From assembly GCF_004403185.1 (NCBI RefSeq), contig NZ_SOHJ01000014.1, positions 186,001 through 250,000 on the forward strand: a stretch of DNA of 64,000 nucleotides, given 5' to 3'. How positions within the stretch are numbered: the first letter of the stretch is position 1; each line of letters opens with the position of its first letter. The notes under the pieces were generated by a model. That model was not told the DNA's origin, ran no database searches, and saw only the letters and a list, made by a program, of their open reading frames with translations. Position numbers and translations under genes: made by a program. Origin of the DNA: Cryobacterium suzukii (GTDB taxonomy: Bacteria; Actinomycetota; Actinomycetes; Actinomycetales; Microbacteriaceae). Of the stretch, positions 53,494 to 63,478 are shown in pieces.

Positions 53494-54120
53494 ATGATAG
53501 AAACCTCACCAGCGGATGCCCCGCCACCCTTGTCCGGCTCGATCATCGGCGCCGACGGCCTGGCTCGCCCGGCCTGGGCCTCGGTCGACCCGATGTTGCG
53601 TGACTACTACGACACGGAGTGGGGCGTGCCCGTACGTGACGAGCACGGTCTGTTCGAGCGGATCAGCCTCGAGGCGTTCCAATCCGGGTTATCCTGGGCG
53701 ATCATTCTGCGCAAGCGCCCCGGGTTTCGAGCGGCATTCGCCGACTTTGACCCCGAGCGGGTCGCCGCTTTCGACGAGGACGACGTTGTGCGGCTGCTGA
53801 ACGATGAGAAAATCGTGCGAAACCGCCTCAAGATTCGTGCCACGATCACGAACGCGCGCGCGACGATCGCCCTTCGCGACAGCGGCGGCCTGGTCGATTT
53901 TGTCTGGTCGTTCCAACCGGATGCCACGCCAGCGCCGTTGACGCAGTCCGACGTGCCCACCCGCTCCGAGGCATCCGTCGCACTCTCGAAAGCACTGAAG
54001 AAGGTCGGCTTCGTCTTCGTTGGACCGACCACGATGTTCGCCCTCATGGAAGCGATCGGAATCATCGACACCCACCTCGTCGACAGTCATCGGCGCGGAT
54101 CCTCGGGGGTGTGGAGCTAG
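53494..54120 (+). CDS. tag: DNA-3-methyladenine glycosylase I, zinc ligands mostly lost
   Basis: A 208-residue Tag-family glycosylase that removes 3-methyladenine. The conserved core is clear: DTEWGVPVRDEHGLFERISLEAFQSGLSW, KIVRNRLKIRATI and GGLVDFVWSF, then SKALKKVGFVFVGPTT. The zinc snap of E. coli Tag (Cys4, His17, His175, Cys179) is not preserved: Cys4 position is Pro, His17 is Tyr (YYDTEWG), and the Cys179 position is Ser (HLVDS), leaving one His. The ATG 53494 has TTTACT seven bases upstream. Divergent from the esterase. Confidence 0.87.
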   Translation: MIETSPADAPPPLSGSIIGADGLARPAWASVDPMLRDYYDTEWGVPVRDEHGLFERISLEAFQSGLSWAIILRKRPGFRAAFADFDPERVAAFDEDDVVRLLNDEKIVRNRLKIRATITNARATIALRDSGGLVDFVWSFQPDATPAPLTQSDVPTRSEASVALSKALKKVGFVFVGPTTMFALMEAIGIIDTHLVDSHRRGSSGVWS

Positions 54121-54136
54121 GCTCCGCTGCTTCTTA

Positions 54137-54166
54137 ACTGAACGCAGGCACGCCGGTGCGGTTAGT
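54137..54166. terminator. Imperfect hairpin between tag and the coiled-coil gene
   Basis: ACTGAACGC (54137-54145) pairs with GCGGTTAGT (54158-54166) with two mismatches. It spans the convergent junction and overlaps the end of the leftward gene. Confidence 0.3.
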
Positions 54167-54623
54167 GTCGGTCGGTGTCCCGTCGAGCGTCATTGCGTGT
54201 GTCAAGCCGCGGGTCGGCCTCGTCGCGGGAGTCAGCGTCCCGGTCCGTGCTGGGCCGAGTGTTGCGGTTGGCTTCGCCGCCGGTGTTGACGTCGGGATCG
54301 ACCTCATTCGCCTGCTGAAGCTTCTGCTCCGACTGTAGCCGGATGCCCTCGGCTTCCGTCTGAACCTGTGCGGCCTCCCGCTGCAAACGGTCCGAGTCGA
54401 CTTGGGCCTGGAGCGAATCGCCCTGGGCCTTCGCGGCTGCTGCCTCGCGTTCGCGGGCCGCCAGGTCGGCATCCTGCGCCTGGGAGCGCAATTCTTCCGC
54501 CTGATGGCGGTCTGTCTGGGCTTTGGCTTCCCGCCGCTGACGCGACGTAAAGACGACGATCCCGATGATGACGAGCACGACGACCACGCCGACGATGATC
54601 CAGATGAGCAGGTTGGTGTCCAT
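54162..54623 (-). CDS. Membrane-anchored coiled-coil protein with charged tail
   Basis: A 153-residue protein of no recognised family. A single N-terminal membrane helix (~5-25, LIWIIVGVVVVLVIIGIVVF) is followed by a Gln/Ala/Glu-rich coiled coil (~30-108) and a disordered Asp/Arg/Thr-rich tail (~110-153). It could be an envelope-anchored scaffold, as seen for short proteins beside DNA-repair or gcv genes in this group, but no evidence supports a role. It is convergent with tag. Confidence 0.7.
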   Translation of the reverse strand: MDTNLLIWIIVGVVVVLVIIGIVVFTSRQRREAKAQTDRHQAEELRSQAQDADLAAREREAAAAKAQGDSLQAQVDSDRLQREAAQVQTEAEGIRLQSEQKLQQANEVDPDVNTGGEANRNTRPSTDRDADSRDEADPRLDTRNDARRDTDRH

Positions 54624-54800
54624 GATTCTGCCGCCTCTCTGCGGAGATAGGGACCGTCATTAAACTCCTGATTCACAGAACATTCAACGAACGCCTAGCT
54701 GGCCTGGCGGGTGCACGTGCGAAGAGGAAGAAACAGCCCGGGCGGAGCGCTAGGCTAATCCCAGACCGGCGACAACTAAACATCGGGTCATATGGACGAT

Positions 54801-55000
54801 GCGGGAGAGTTCGGCGCGAAGGCGTGCGAACACCGAAGGAGCAATCCTCCCCGACAATCTCTCAGGTACTCGTACCGCATCGAACTGGCCACTCTGAAAA
54901 GTAGATTGAACGTGCGCTGCGCGTTTCACAATCTCGCCCACGGTGAAAGTCAGCGCATCTGCGCTGGTGAAGCTCTCAGGCACGAGCGACAGAGGGGGAG
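54801..55000 (+). ncRNA. Tandem glycine riboswitch upstream of gcvTHP
   Basis: Two glycine aptamers in series. Aptamer 1 begins GCGGGAGAG (54801), with CCGAAGGAGCAA at 54833-54844 and CTCTCAGGT near 54859-54867. Aptamer 2 carries the GGTGAAAG element near 54942-54949, CTCTCAGG at 54973-54980 and the closing GACAGAGGGGGAG (54988-55000). The linker contains CACTCTGAAAAG. The motif order matches actinobacterial gcvT riboswitches, which activate glycine-cleavage genes when glycine is high. The sequence up to the gcvT start (55001-55071) is the expression platform. Confidence 0.9.
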
Positions 55001-55071
55001 TTCCCACGAGGCTCAACCGAGCCTCGCACGCAAGCGGCCGCACCTGTTCGGCCTTGTCACCTGGAGAACTC

Positions 55072-56235
55072 ATGACCTCGGCCGATTCCAGCACCCCCGA
55101 CTCCACCGATTTACTAAATACCGAGCGGTTCTCGCCGCTGCACCAGGCGCACGTCGATGCCGGTGCGAGCTTCACCGATTTCGCCGGCTGGCAGATGCCG
55201 GTGCGCTACTCGAGTGATCTCGCCGAGCACCACGCCGTGCGCACCGGTGCAGGCCTGTTCGACCTGTCGCATATGGCCGAGATCCTGGTTGAGGGCGCGG
55301 ATGCCGCCGACTACCTCGATTATGCGCTGGCCGGCAAACTCTCGGTCATCGAGCTGTGGCAGGCCAAGTACAGCCTGCTCCTCGCCGAGAACGGCGGCAT
55401 TATTGACGACCTCGTCGTCTACCGCCTGGGCGATACGAAGTTTCTCGTCGTGGCCAACGCCGGCAATCGGTTCGCCGCCTTCGACGCTCTGCACGCCCGT
55501 GCCGAGGGCTTCGCCGTGAGCGTCGTCGACCAAAGCGACGAGTACGCCCTCATCGCCGTGCAGGGCCCGAACGCTCTCGCTATTCTTGACGCCACCGAGG
55601 GCGTGGCCGACCTGGGCACCGACCTGCACTTCATGAAGTATTACCGCATCACGGATGCTTCCTTCCTCGGCCAGCCCCTTCTGGTGGCTCGCACCGGCTA
55701 CACCGGCGAAGACGGGTTCGAGTTGTACGTCGAGGCTGGGCGAGCCCGAGAGTTGTGGGACGCACTCACGAGCGCGGGGGCGGATAAAGGTCTCGTTCCG
55801 GCCGGCCTCGCCAGTCGCGACACCCTCCGGCTCGAAGCTGGCATGCCGCTTTACGGTCACGAGCTCACCGTAAACACCTTCCCGGCGCAGGCCGGCCTCG
55901 GCCGAGTGGTCAACCTGGGCAAGGAGAACGACTTCGTCGGCCGCGCCGCGATCGAGGCGGGGCCGGAGGCGGGGGCATCCGTTTTGGTGGGTCTGATTGC
56001 CGCCGGTAAGCGTGCCGGGCGCGCCGACTACGAGATTTTCCGCAGCCTTGACGCCGAGACGTCCGACGGCGTCATCACGAGCGGAGCCCTGTCGCCGACC
56101 CTCGGCTACCCGATAGCCATGGCCTACGTCACACCCGACCTCGCCCGCCTCGGTACCGAGGTGTACGTCGACGTGCGCGGCACCCGCCTTCCCGCCACCG
56201 TCACCTCGCTTCCGTTCTATAAGCGCGTCAAATAG
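55072..56235 (+). CDS. gcvT: Glycine cleavage system T protein (aminomethyltransferase)
   Basis: A 387-residue T-protein transferring the methylene group from lipoyl-H protein to tetrahydrofolate. It shows the N-terminal [13 protein letters not shown], the [11 protein letters not shown] (folate-binding region), the [10 protein letters not shown] centre and [14 protein letters not shown]. The ATG 55072 has GGAG five nt upstream and follows the riboswitch; an in-frame earlier start at 54943 would lie inside the aptamer. First gene of the riboswitch-controlled gcvT-gcvH-gcvP operon. Confidence 0.96.
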   Translation: MTSADSSTPDSTDLLNTERFSPLHQAHVDAGASFTDFAGWQMPVRYSSDLAEHHAVRTGAGLFDLSHMAEILVEGADAADYLDYALAGKLSVIELWQAKYSLLLAENGGIIDDLVVYRLGDTKFLVVANAGNRFAAFDALHARAEGFAVSVVDQSDEYALIAVQGPNALAILDATEGVADLGTDLHFMKYYRITDASFLGQPLLVARTGYTGEDGFELYVEAGRARELWDALTSAGADKGLVPAGLASRDTLRLEAGMPLYGHELTVNTFPAQAGLGRVVNLGKENDFVGRAAIEAGPEAGASVLVGLIAAGKRAGRADYEIFRSLDAETSDGVITSGALSPTLGYPIAMAYVTPDLARLGTEVYVDVRGTRLPATVTSLPFYKRVK

Positions 56236-56288
56236 CTTTGCCCTGTTCGAATAGCCCTGAATCCGTGCAACCTGCGAAAGGCAACACC

Positions 56289-56660
56289 ATGACAGACACA
56301 TCGAAACTGCAGTACACCGCCGAGCATGAGTGGATTCTGGTCGACGGCAGCATCGCGACCGTCGGCATCACCGCCTACGCTGCCGAGAAGCTCGGTGACG
56401 TGGTCTTCGTCGAACTGCCCGAGGTGGGCAGCACGGTCACCGGCGGCACGGTCGTCGGCGAAATCGAGTCGACCAAGTCGGTCGGCGAACTGTTCGCCCC
56501 GGTCAACGGCACCGTCACCGCCACCAACGATGCCGTGGTCGAGAGCCCCGAGCTGGTCAACAGCGATCCGTTCGGCGCAGGTTGGCTGATCAAGGTTGAA
56601 TTCGACACGCTGCCCGCTCTTCTCAGCCAGGCCGAGTACTCGGCCCTCATCGGCGAGTAG
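56289..56660 (+). CDS. gcvH: Glycine cleavage system H protein
   Basis: A 123-residue lipoyl carrier. The lipoylation lysine lies in ESTKSVGE (~residue 61), preceded by [15 protein letters not shown] and followed by [13 protein letters not shown] 56289 has AAAGG at a normal distance. It shuttles the aminomethyl group between GcvP and GcvT. Middle gene of the operon, 53 bp after gcvT and 3 bp before gcvP. Confidence 0.97.
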   Translation: MTDTSKLQYTAEHEWILVDGSIATVGITAYAAEKLGDVVFVELPEVGSTVTGGTVVGEIESTKSVGELFAPVNGTVTATNDAVVESPELVNSDPFGAGWLIKVEFDTLPALLSQAEYSALIGE

Positions 56661-56663
56661 ATC

Positions 56664-59585
56664 ATGGAAACGCAGGTTCGGCAGCAGATGCCCACGGCCT
56701 TCACCCAGCGTCACATCGGAACGGATGTTGACGCCCAGTCCCACATGCTCGCCACGCTTGGCTATAACTCGGTGGACGACCTCGTCTCCGCCGCCATGCC
56801 CGCGTCAATTCACGCAGACCTGTTTCGGGAGGATGGCGACAGCGCCCTCCCGCCCGCTGCGACCGAGAACGAGGCCGTCGCCGAACTGCGCGCCCTGGCC
56901 GGTCGCAACACGGTCAAACGCTCGATGATCGGCCTCGGCTACTACGACACGTTCACGCCCGCCGTGATCAAGCGCAACGTGTTCGAAAATCCCAGCTGGT
57001 ACACCGCCTACACGCCGTACCAGCCCGAAATCTCACAGGGCCGGCTCGAAGCCCTGATCAACTTTCAGACCATGATCGCCGACCTCACCGGCCTGACCAC
57101 GGCCAACGCGTCGATGCTCGACGAATCAACGGCGGTCGTCGAGGGCATGCTGCTTGCCCTGCGCGCCTCTAAATCCACCTCACGCCGATTCATCGTAGAC
57201 ACGGATGCTTTTCCCCAGACCCACGCGTTGCTCGCCAACCGCGCCGCCGCGCTCGGAATCGAACTCGCCCAGGTCGCGCTCAGCGAGCAGACCACGGCCG
57301 CGGAGCTCGGCGATTATTTCGGAGTCTTCGTGCAGTACCCGTCGGCATCCGGTCGCATCTGGAACCCGCAATCGGTCATCGATCTTGCGCACGAGCGCAA
57401 GGCGCTCGCCATCGTGGCCGCCGACCTTCTGGCTCTCACCCTGGTGAAGTCGCCCGGCGACCTTGGCGCCGATGTCGCCGTCGGCACCAGCCAGCGCTTC
57501 GGCGTGCCGATGGGGTTCGGCGGACCGCACGCCGGCTACATGGCCGTGCGCAAGGGGCTTGAGCGCCAGCTGCCCGGCCGCCTCGTCGGCGTCAGTGTCG
57601 ATGCCACCGGACACCCGGCCTACCGCCTCGCCCTGCAGGTGCGCGAACAGCACATTCGCCGTGACAAGGCCACCTCGAACATCTGCACCGCCCAGGTGCT
57701 GCTCGCCGTCATGGCCGGCATGTACGCGGTTTACCACGGCCCCCAGGGCCTCACGGCGATCGCCGAACGGGTGCACGAGCGGGCTGGCGCCCTCGTCGCC
57801 GCTTTGCGTGCGATCGACGTCGACGTGCCGAGCGACACGTTCTTCGATACGGTCCGGGTCTTTGTGCCACGCGCGGCCGACGTCGTCGCGAAGGCGGCGG
57901 CGAGCGGCTACAACCTGCACCAGGTTGACGAGACCACCATCAGCGTGTCGGTCGATGAGACCACCACACTCGCCGATCTCTCCTATATTGTCGGAGCGTT
58001 TGGTGGCCGCGATGCGTTCGGCCACGTCGACTTCGACGCCGTACAGCACGGGCTGCCGACCGACCTGGGTCGCGAGAGTGAATTCCTCACCCACCCGGTC
58101 TTCAACACACACCGCTCCGAGACCAGCATGATGCGCTACCTCAAGCGGCTGGCCGACTACGACTATGCGCTTGACCGGGGCATGATTCCGCTCGGCTCCT
58201 GCACCATGAAGCTCAACGCCGCGAGCGAGATGGAGGCCGTCAGCTGGCCCGAATTCGCCGGGATCCACCCATTCGCACCGAAAGCGGATGTCGAGGGTTA
58301 CCTTCACCTGGTGCGCCAGCTCGAAACCTGGCTCACCGATGTCACCGGGTACGACTCCGTCTCGCTGCAGCCGAACGCCGGCAGCCAGGGCGAACTAGCC
58401 GGCCTGCTCGCGATCCGCGGGTACCACCAGTCCAACGGGCAGATCGACCGCACGGTCTGCCTGATCCCGTCGAGCGCGCACGGCACTAATGCGGCATCCG
58501 CTGCGCTGGCCGGCATGCGCGTTGTTGTCGTGGCCTGCGACGAGCTCGGCAACGTCGACCTCGCCGACCTGCACGCCAAGATCGCCGAACATGCCGACAA
58601 ACTCGCCGCCCTCATGATCACCTACCCGTCCACGCACGGCGTCTATGAGCACGAGGTCGCCACCATTTGCGAGGCCGTGCACGCGGCGGGCGGCCAGGTC
58701 TACGTTGACGGTGCCAACCTCAACGCGCTGCTCGGGTTCGCCCGCTATGGCGATTTCGGCGGCGACGTCTCGCACCTGAACCTGCACAAGACTTTTTGTA
58801 TCCCACACGGCGGCGGCGGGCCCGGCGTTGGGCCGGTTGCAGCCAAGGCACACCTCGCGCCGTTCCTCCCTGGGCATCCGCTCGCGCAAAGCGACGAGCA
58901 CTACCTGCTCGGCAGCGGGGGAGCCACCGCCACCGTCGTGCACGGCGGGGGGCCGGTCTCGGCGGCGCCCTACGGCAGCCCGAGCATCCTGCCGATCTCG
59001 TGGGCGTACGTGCGCATGATGGGAATCGATGGCCTCAAGCAGGCCACCGGCGCAGCGGTGCTCGCCGCCAACTATGTCGCGAAACGCCTCGAAGACAGCT
59101 ACCCCTTGCTCTACTCGGGCGAGAACGGTCTGGTCGCGCACGAGTGCATCCTCGATCTGCGCCCGCTCACTGCGGCAACCGGAGTGAGCGTCGACGACGT
59201 GGCCAAACGCCTCGTCGACTACGGCTTCCACTCACCGACCATGAGCTTTCCGGTGGCCGGCACGCTCATGGTCGAACCCACCGAGAGTGAAGACCTCGGC
59301 GAAATCGACCGTTTCATCGACGCCATGATCGCGATCAAGGCTGAAGCGGATGCCGTCGCCGCCGGCCGGTGGCCCGCCGACGACAACCCGTTGCACAACG
59401 CCCCGCACACCGCGCAGTCGGTGGTCGAGGGGGAGTGGGAGCATCCGTACGACCGGGCTACCGCGGTGTATCCGCTCGCGTCACTGGTGCGCAACAAGTA
59501 TTGGCCGCCGGTGCGGCGCATCGACAACGCCTACGGCGACCGCAACCTGGTCTGTGCCTGCCCGCCGCCCGAGGCGTTCGAGTAG
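56664..59585 (+). CDS. gcvP: Glycine dehydrogenase (decarboxylating), P protein
   Basis: A 973-residue single-chain P protein, the PLP enzyme that decarboxylates glycine. N-terminal half: [10 protein letters not shown] and [22 protein letters not shown]-terminal half: the PLP lysine in [18 protein letters not shown] (~residue 711) and [10 protein letters not shown]. Full family length, both halves fused (the actinobacterial/E. coli type rather than the split GcvPA/B). It completes the gcvTHP operon and is convergent with the CPBP protease gene across a strong hairpin. Confidence 0.97.
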   Translation: METQVRQQMPTAFTQRHIGTDVDAQSHMLATLGYNSVDDLVSAAMPASIHADLFREDGDSALPPAATENEAVAELRALAGRNTVKRSMIGLGYYDTFTPAVIKRNVFENPSWYTAYTPYQPEISQGRLEALINFQTMIADLTGLTTANASMLDESTAVVEGMLLALRASKSTSRRFIVDTDAFPQTHALLANRAAALGIELAQVALSEQTTAAELGDYFGVFVQYPSASGRIWNPQSVIDLAHERKALAIVAADLLALTLVKSPGDLGADVAVGTSQRFGVPMGFGGPHAGYMAVRKGLERQLPGRLVGVSVDATGHPAYRLALQVREQHIRRDKATSNICTAQVLLAVMAGMYAVYHGPQGLTAIAERVHERAGALVAALRAIDVDVPSDTFFDTVRVFVPRAADVVAKAAASGYNLHQVDETTISVSVDETTTLADLSYIVGAFGGRDAFGHVDFDAVQHGLPTDLGRESEFLTHPVFNTHRSETSMMRYLKRLADYDYALDRGMIPLGSCTMKLNAASEMEAVSWPEFAGIHPFAPKADVEGYLHLVRQLETWLTDVTGYDSVSLQPNAGSQGELAGLLAIRGYHQSNGQIDRTVCLIPSSAHGTNAASAALAGMRVVVVACDELGNVDLADLHAKIAEHADKLAALMITYPSTHGVYEHEVATICEAVHAAGGQVYVDGANLNALLGFARYGDFGGDVSHLNLHKTFCIPHGGGGPGVGPVAAKAHLAPFLPGHPLAQSDEHYLLGSGGATATVVHGGGPVSAAPYGSPSILPISWAYVRMMGIDGLKQATGAAVLAANYVAKRLEDSYPLLYSGENGLVAHECILDLRPLTAATGVSVDDVAKRLVDYGFHSPTMSFPVAGTLMVEPTESEDLGEIDRFIDAMIAIKAEADAVAAGRWPADDNPLHNAPHTAQSVVEGEWEHPYDRATAVYPLASLVRNKYWPPVRRIDNAYGDRNLVCACPPPEAFE

Positions 59586-59605
59586 AGGTTAGCGGCCACC
59601 GCCAC

Positions 59606-59653
59606 CGTAATTGGTAGCCGCTACGGCAACCGCCGTAGCGGCTACCAGTTACG
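59606..59653. terminator. Strong bidirectional hairpin between gcvP and the CPBP gene
   Basis: A perfect 15-bp stem GGTAGCCGCTACGGC/GCCGTAGCGGCTACC (59613-59627, 59632-59646) with an AACC loop, extended by CGTAA/TTACG (59606-59610, 59649-59653). Located between convergent stops. Confidence 0.8.
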
Positions 59654-59674
59654 GGCGCGCCCACGCCCCTGGGC

Positions 59675-60466
59675 TCAGTTCGCCGGGGCCAGCAGCCCCG
59701 GCCACCAAGCCAGCGCGAGGGGGTAGCCGACGAACGAGAGAATGTCGAGTAGCCAGTGCGTCACAACGAGCGGCATCGTGCGCCCCCAGCGGGTGTAGCA
59801 CCAGCCGAACACGACGCCCATGGCGACGTTGCCGAAGAACGGCCCGACGCCTTGGTAGAGGTGATAGCTGCCGCGCAGGGTGGCCGAGCTCAGAATGATG
59901 ATCCAGGGTGACCAGCCGAGCTCGCGCAGGCGGGTGAACAGATAGCCGACCACGATGATCTCCTCGACCAGCGCGGCCTTGAGGGCGGCGAACACGAGAA
60001 TCGGAATGGTCCACCAGAAAGTGTCGAGCGGCGAGGGCACCACGGCCACGGTGAAACCGAACGCGCGCCCCGCCAGGTACAGCGCGAGGCCCGGTATGCC
60101 GATGACCAGCAGTAGTCCAAACCCGCCGAGCACGTCCTTGCCCGGACGCATCAGGTCGAAGCCGAGCCGGGTGAACGGGTTTTGCCCCGGCCGCCACAGC
60201 AGGTACAGCACCAGGGCCACCGCCGAGAGCCCGAACGCGATGCCGAGAAACTGGTAGGTGAAGTCGAGCCACTCGCGAGTCGACTGCGAGCCGTTGAGCG
60301 TCGCCGACTGGTCGGCGAGCGGCGTCTCATCGGTCAGTCGGGCCACGATCGACACGATCGAGTACACGGCCGATGCCCCGAGTGACAGCGCGAGCACAAT
60401 GCCGAGCTCCCAGTACAGCCGCGTGCGGTGCAGCACTGACTGGCGGGGGACGGATGCTGGCGGCAT
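59675..60466 (-). CDS. CPBP family intramembrane metalloprotease
   Basis: A 263-residue membrane protein of the CPBP (CAAX/Abi) protease family with about eight helices. The catalytic motifs are AALVEEIIVVGYLF (EExxxR-like motif 1, here EEIIVVGY), the RGSYHLYQG motif with His, and the C-terminal THWLLD (last His). These enzymes cleave membrane substrates in prenylation, bacteriocin immunity or signalling; target unknown. The ATG 60466 lacks an SD; CAGGAT lies six bases upstream (leaderless pattern). Convergent with gcvP. Confidence 0.85.
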   Translation of the reverse strand: MPPASVPRQSVLHRTRLYWELGIVLALSLGASAVYSIVSIVARLTDETPLADQSATLNGSQSTREWLDFTYQFLGIAFGLSAVALVLYLLWRPGQNPFTRLGFDLMRPGKDVLGGFGLLLVIGIPGLALYLAGRAFGFTVAVVPSPLDTFWWTIPILVFAALKAALVEEIIVVGYLFTRLRELGWSPWIIILSSATLRGSYHLYQGVGPFFGNVAMGVVFGWCYTRWGRTMPLVVTHWLLDILSFVGYPLALAWWPGLLAPAN

Positions 60467-60732
60467 GGCTCTATCCTGCCACCCCGCCCCCAACTGGCCC
60501 CGCACCGTTTAAGTGCAAGATTGCCCCTTGTGACGCTCAATACTGGCCGGAAATATTGCGCGTGGGTAACATTTCCTTGCTCATTGACCATTCTGAGTAA
60601 ATTACAAACTAGGGTCGTATCAACCTCCCAAGGATGAGCCGGTTTCTTTTGCGGCCAAAATTGGGTTGATTCGACGGGCGTGCGACATGGTCAAGAGCTA
60701 TGTCAGGGGCCCTTTTGCGCACTGGAGGAAAA

Positions 60733-62403
60733 TTGAAAATCAGGAGAATGGGCATTGTTGCCATCGCTCTCGCCTCGACCGGAGCGCTCATGCTCTCTGG
60801 CTGCGCCGGTGGCGCAGAGTCCTCAGCTGAGGGCACGATCATCACCACGAACGGCACCGAGCCGCAGATGTCGCTGATCCCCACCAACACCACCGAGGTG
60901 GGCGGCGGAAAGATCATCACGTCGATCTTTGCAGGCCTGGTCTCCTACTCGGCCAGCGGCGAGATTCAAGACGAGGTCGCGAAGTCGATCGAGTCCGACG
61001 ACGCCACCAACTGGACCGTCACGCTCAACGATGACTGGACTTTCACCAACGACGAGCCGGTCACCGCGCAGTCGTTCGTTGACGCCTGGAACTATGGAGC
61101 CCTCTTCGATAACGCACAGGGGTCCTCGTACTTCTTCGATAACATCGTCGGTTTCTCCGACGTGCAAAACTCTAAGGACGACCCCTCCGGCGCGGTCGGC
61201 GAAGATGGAGCCCCGCTGCAGGTTGGCGATCCGCTGACCGACGGCATGTCCGGCCTGAAGGTCGTTGACGACACCACGTTCACCGTGGAACTCGCTGGCA
61301 CCGAGGCCGACTGGCCGCTTCGCCTCGGCTACTCCGCCTACTCGCCGCTCCCCTCCGTGGCCTTCGAGGACATGGAGGCCTTCGGTCAGAACCCAATCGG
61401 TAACGGCCCGTACATGCTCGCCAGCGCGGATGCCTGGCAGCACGACGTGCAGATCGACCTCGTCACCAACCCGAATTACGCGGGCGTACGCACCCCGAAG
61501 AATGACGGTTTGACCATCGTTTTCTTCGCCTCCTTCGACGCCGGCTACGCTGCCGTGCAGGGCGGCGACCTCGACGTGCTCGACCAGATCCCCGAATCCG
61601 CACTGGCGAGCTACGAATCCGATTTTCCGGAAACGTTCGTGAACGAGCCTGCCGCGGTTTTCCAGGCGTTCAACATGCCGTACTACCTCGAGCACTGGTC
61701 CGGCGAGGAGGGCAAGCTGCGTCGTGCAGCCCTCTCTATGGCAATTGACCGCGCCGAGATCACCGATGTTGTCTTCCAGGGCACCCGCACCCCGGCCACC
61801 GACTTCACCTCCCCGGTCATCGCCGGCTACTCCGACTCCCTCAAGGGTTCCGAAGTGCTCGAGTACAACCCGGAAGAAGCCGTTGCCAAGTGGGCAGAGG
61901 CTGACGCCATCTCGCCCTACACCGGCACCTTCGATATCGCCTACAACGCCGATGGCCCGCACCAGGTGTGGGTCGACGCCGTGGTCAACAGTGTCAAGAA
62001 CACGCTCGGCATCGACGCGGTTGGCAAGCCCTACCCGACCTTCGCGGCCGCAATCGATGACCGCGACACCCAGGCGTTGACCGGCGGCACCCGCGCCGGC
62101 TGGCAGGCCGACTACCCGTCGCTGTACAACTTCCTCGCGCCGCTGTACCAGACCGGTGCCGGCTCGAACTACGAGGGCTACAGCAGCGCAGAGTTCGACG
62201 GACTCCTCACGGAGGGCGCCGCCGCGTCGAGCGTTGAAGACGCTACTGCCAAGTACGTCGAGGCTCAGGAAGTTCTGCTGCAGGACCTCCCGACCATCCC
62301 GCTGTGGTACCAGAACACCTCCGGTGTCTGGTCTGACACGGTGAGCAACGTTGAGTTCGGCTGGGATTCTGTGCCGCTCTACCACGAGATCACCAAGAAC
62401 TAA
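60733..62403 (+). CDS. ABC transporter peptide substrate-binding lipoprotein (OppA/DppA-type)
   Basis: A 556-residue extracellular lipoprotein. The signal has KIRR then a hydrophobic stretch ending LMLSGC (lipobox Cys ~24). The SBP_bac_5 fold is shown by TEPQMSLIPTNTTEVGG, NYGALFDNAQGSSYFFDNI and MSGLKVVDDTTFTVEL, followed by YYLEHWSGEEGKLRRAALSMAIDR. The TTG start at 60733 is chosen because GGAGG lies four nt upstream; ATG 60700 or 60748 are alternatives. It would capture oligopeptides for the permeases that follow. Upstream 60467-60732 is non-coding, with a TTGACC (60584-60589) possible -35. Confidence 0.9.
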   Translation: MKIRRMGIVAIALASTGALMLSGCAGGAESSAEGTIITTNGTEPQMSLIPTNTTEVGGGKIITSIFAGLVSYSASGEIQDEVAKSIESDDATNWTVTLNDDWTFTNDEPVTAQSFVDAWNYGALFDNAQGSSYFFDNIVGFSDVQNSKDDPSGAVGEDGAPLQVGDPLTDGMSGLKVVDDTTFTVELAGTEADWPLRLGYSAYSPLPSVAFEDMEAFGQNPIGNGPYMLASADAWQHDVQIDLVTNPNYAGVRTPKNDGLTIVFFASFDAGYAAVQGGDLDVLDQIPESALASYESDFPETFVNEPAAVFQAFNMPYYLEHWSGEEGKLRRAALSMAIDRAEITDVVFQGTRTPATDFTSPVIAGYSDSLKGSEVLEYNPEEAVAKWAEADAISPYTGTFDIAYNADGPHQVWVDAVVNSVKNTLGIDAVGKPYPTFAAAIDDRDTQALTGGTRAGWQADYPSLYNFLAPLYQTGAGSNYEGYSSAEFDGLLTEGAAASSVEDATAKYVEAQEVLLQDLPTIPLWYQNTSGVWSDTVSNVEFGWDSVPLYHEITKN

Positions 62404-62427
62404 CCATTCGTTCCTAGTACGTCGTTA

Positions 62428-62461
62428 CGAGAGGCCTGGGGGTCATTCCCCGGGCCTCTCG
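62428..62461. terminator. Intra-operon hairpin after the binding-protein gene
   Basis: CGAGAGGCC (62428-62436) pairs with GGCCTCTCG (62453-62461); the stem extends inward by a GGGG/CCCC segment, leaving loop GTCATT. It lies between the binding-protein gene and the permease gene and may stabilise the upstream mRNA or attenuate transcription into the permeases. Confidence 0.65.
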
Positions 62462-62548
62462 AGTTCCACTTAATGATTGCGAATCTTTCATGCACTCGAC
62501 TTCACCCGTGCCGATCAGCACCGTGTCAACTGCGCCGACGGGTAGCTG

Positions 62549-63478
62549 ATGCTCTGGTATACCGGCAAGCGCCTGCTCCAGATGATCCCCGTGTTCTTCG
62601 GCGCCACTTTTTTGATCTACTTCATGGTGTTCTCCCTGCCCGGAGACCCCATCGCTGCCCTCTATGGCGAGCGGCCCCCGTCGCCTGCCGTCATCGCCCA
62701 GATTCGTGCCGAGTACAACCTCGACCAGCCGTTCATCGTGCAGTACCTGCTCTACATCGGTAACTTCTTTCAGGGCGACCTAGGCACCACTTATTCCGGT
62801 CGATCCGTCTCCGACGTGATGGCCTCCGCCTTTCCGATCACGGCACGGCTGGCCATGCTCGCCCTCGCCTTCGAGGCGTTTTTCGGAATTCTCGTCGGTC
62901 TCATTGCCGGTCTGCGCAAGGGCAAGCTGTTCGACGCGAGCGCGCTCGTGGTGAGCCTGCTGCTGATCAGCGTGCCGACCTTTGTGATCGGCTTCGTGCT
63001 GCAATTCGTGTTCGGAGTGCAATTGGGCTGGGCCCGCACGACGGTCAGTGGAGCTGCACCGCTCGACGAACTGATTCTGCCAGCGCTGGTGCTGGCATCC
63101 GTTTCGTTTGCCTATATTGTGCGCCTCACCCGGGCCAGCGTGTCCGACAACCTCAACGCTGACTTCGTGCGTACCGCCACGGCCAAAGGCCTCTCTCGCC
63201 CGCGCGTCGTGACCGTGCACGTGCTGCGCAACTCGCTGGTTCCCGTGATCACTTTTCTCGGTGTCGACATCGGATCGCTCATGGTCGGTGCCATTGTCAC
63301 CGAGGGCATCTTCAACATCAACGGGGTCGGTGGAACCGTCTTCAAAGCCATCCGCCTGGGCGAGGGACCGACCGTGGTTTCGTTCATCGCCGTGATGGTC
63401 GTTATCTTCGTACTCGCCAACCTGCTCGTCGATCTGCTGTACGCAGCTCTGGACCCAAGGATCCGCTATGCCAAGTAA
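62549..63478 (+). CDS. ABC transporter permease, DppB/OppB-like
   Basis: A 309-residue permease with six predicted helices. Family marks are KRLLQMIPVFFGATFLIYFMV at the N-terminus, GDLGTTYSGRSVSDVM, the DPRIRY end and an EAA-type coupling loop, TATAKGLSRPRVVTVHVLRNSLVP. It pairs with the next permease and an as-yet unseen ATPase to transport peptides. The ATG 62549 fits the family start. The following permease starts 11 bp before its stop (overlap). Confidence 0.92.
   Translation: MLWYTGKRLLQMIPVFFGATFLIYFMVFSLPGDPIAALYGERPPSPAVIAQIRAEYNLDQPFIVQYLLYIGNFFQGDLGTTYSGRSVSDVMASAFPITARLAMLALAFEAFFGILVGLIAGLRKGKLFDASALVVSLLLISVPTFVIGFVLQFVFGVQLGWARTTVSGAAPLDELILPALVLASVSFAYIVRLTRASVSDNLNADFVRTATAKGLSRPRVVTVHVLRNSLVPVITFLGVDIGSLMVGAIVTEGIFNINGVGGTVFKAIRLGEGPTVVSFIAVMVVIFVLANLLVDLLYAALDPRIRYAK

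Noticed and set aside
54943..55071. N-terminal extension of gcvT
   Set aside because: It lies inside the second glycine aptamer and lacks T-protein similarity; ATG 55072 has a good SD.
60823..62385. A 520-codon leftward open frame over the peptide-binding protein gene
   Set aside because: Shadow of a conserved SBP gene with third-position GC bias on the other strand.
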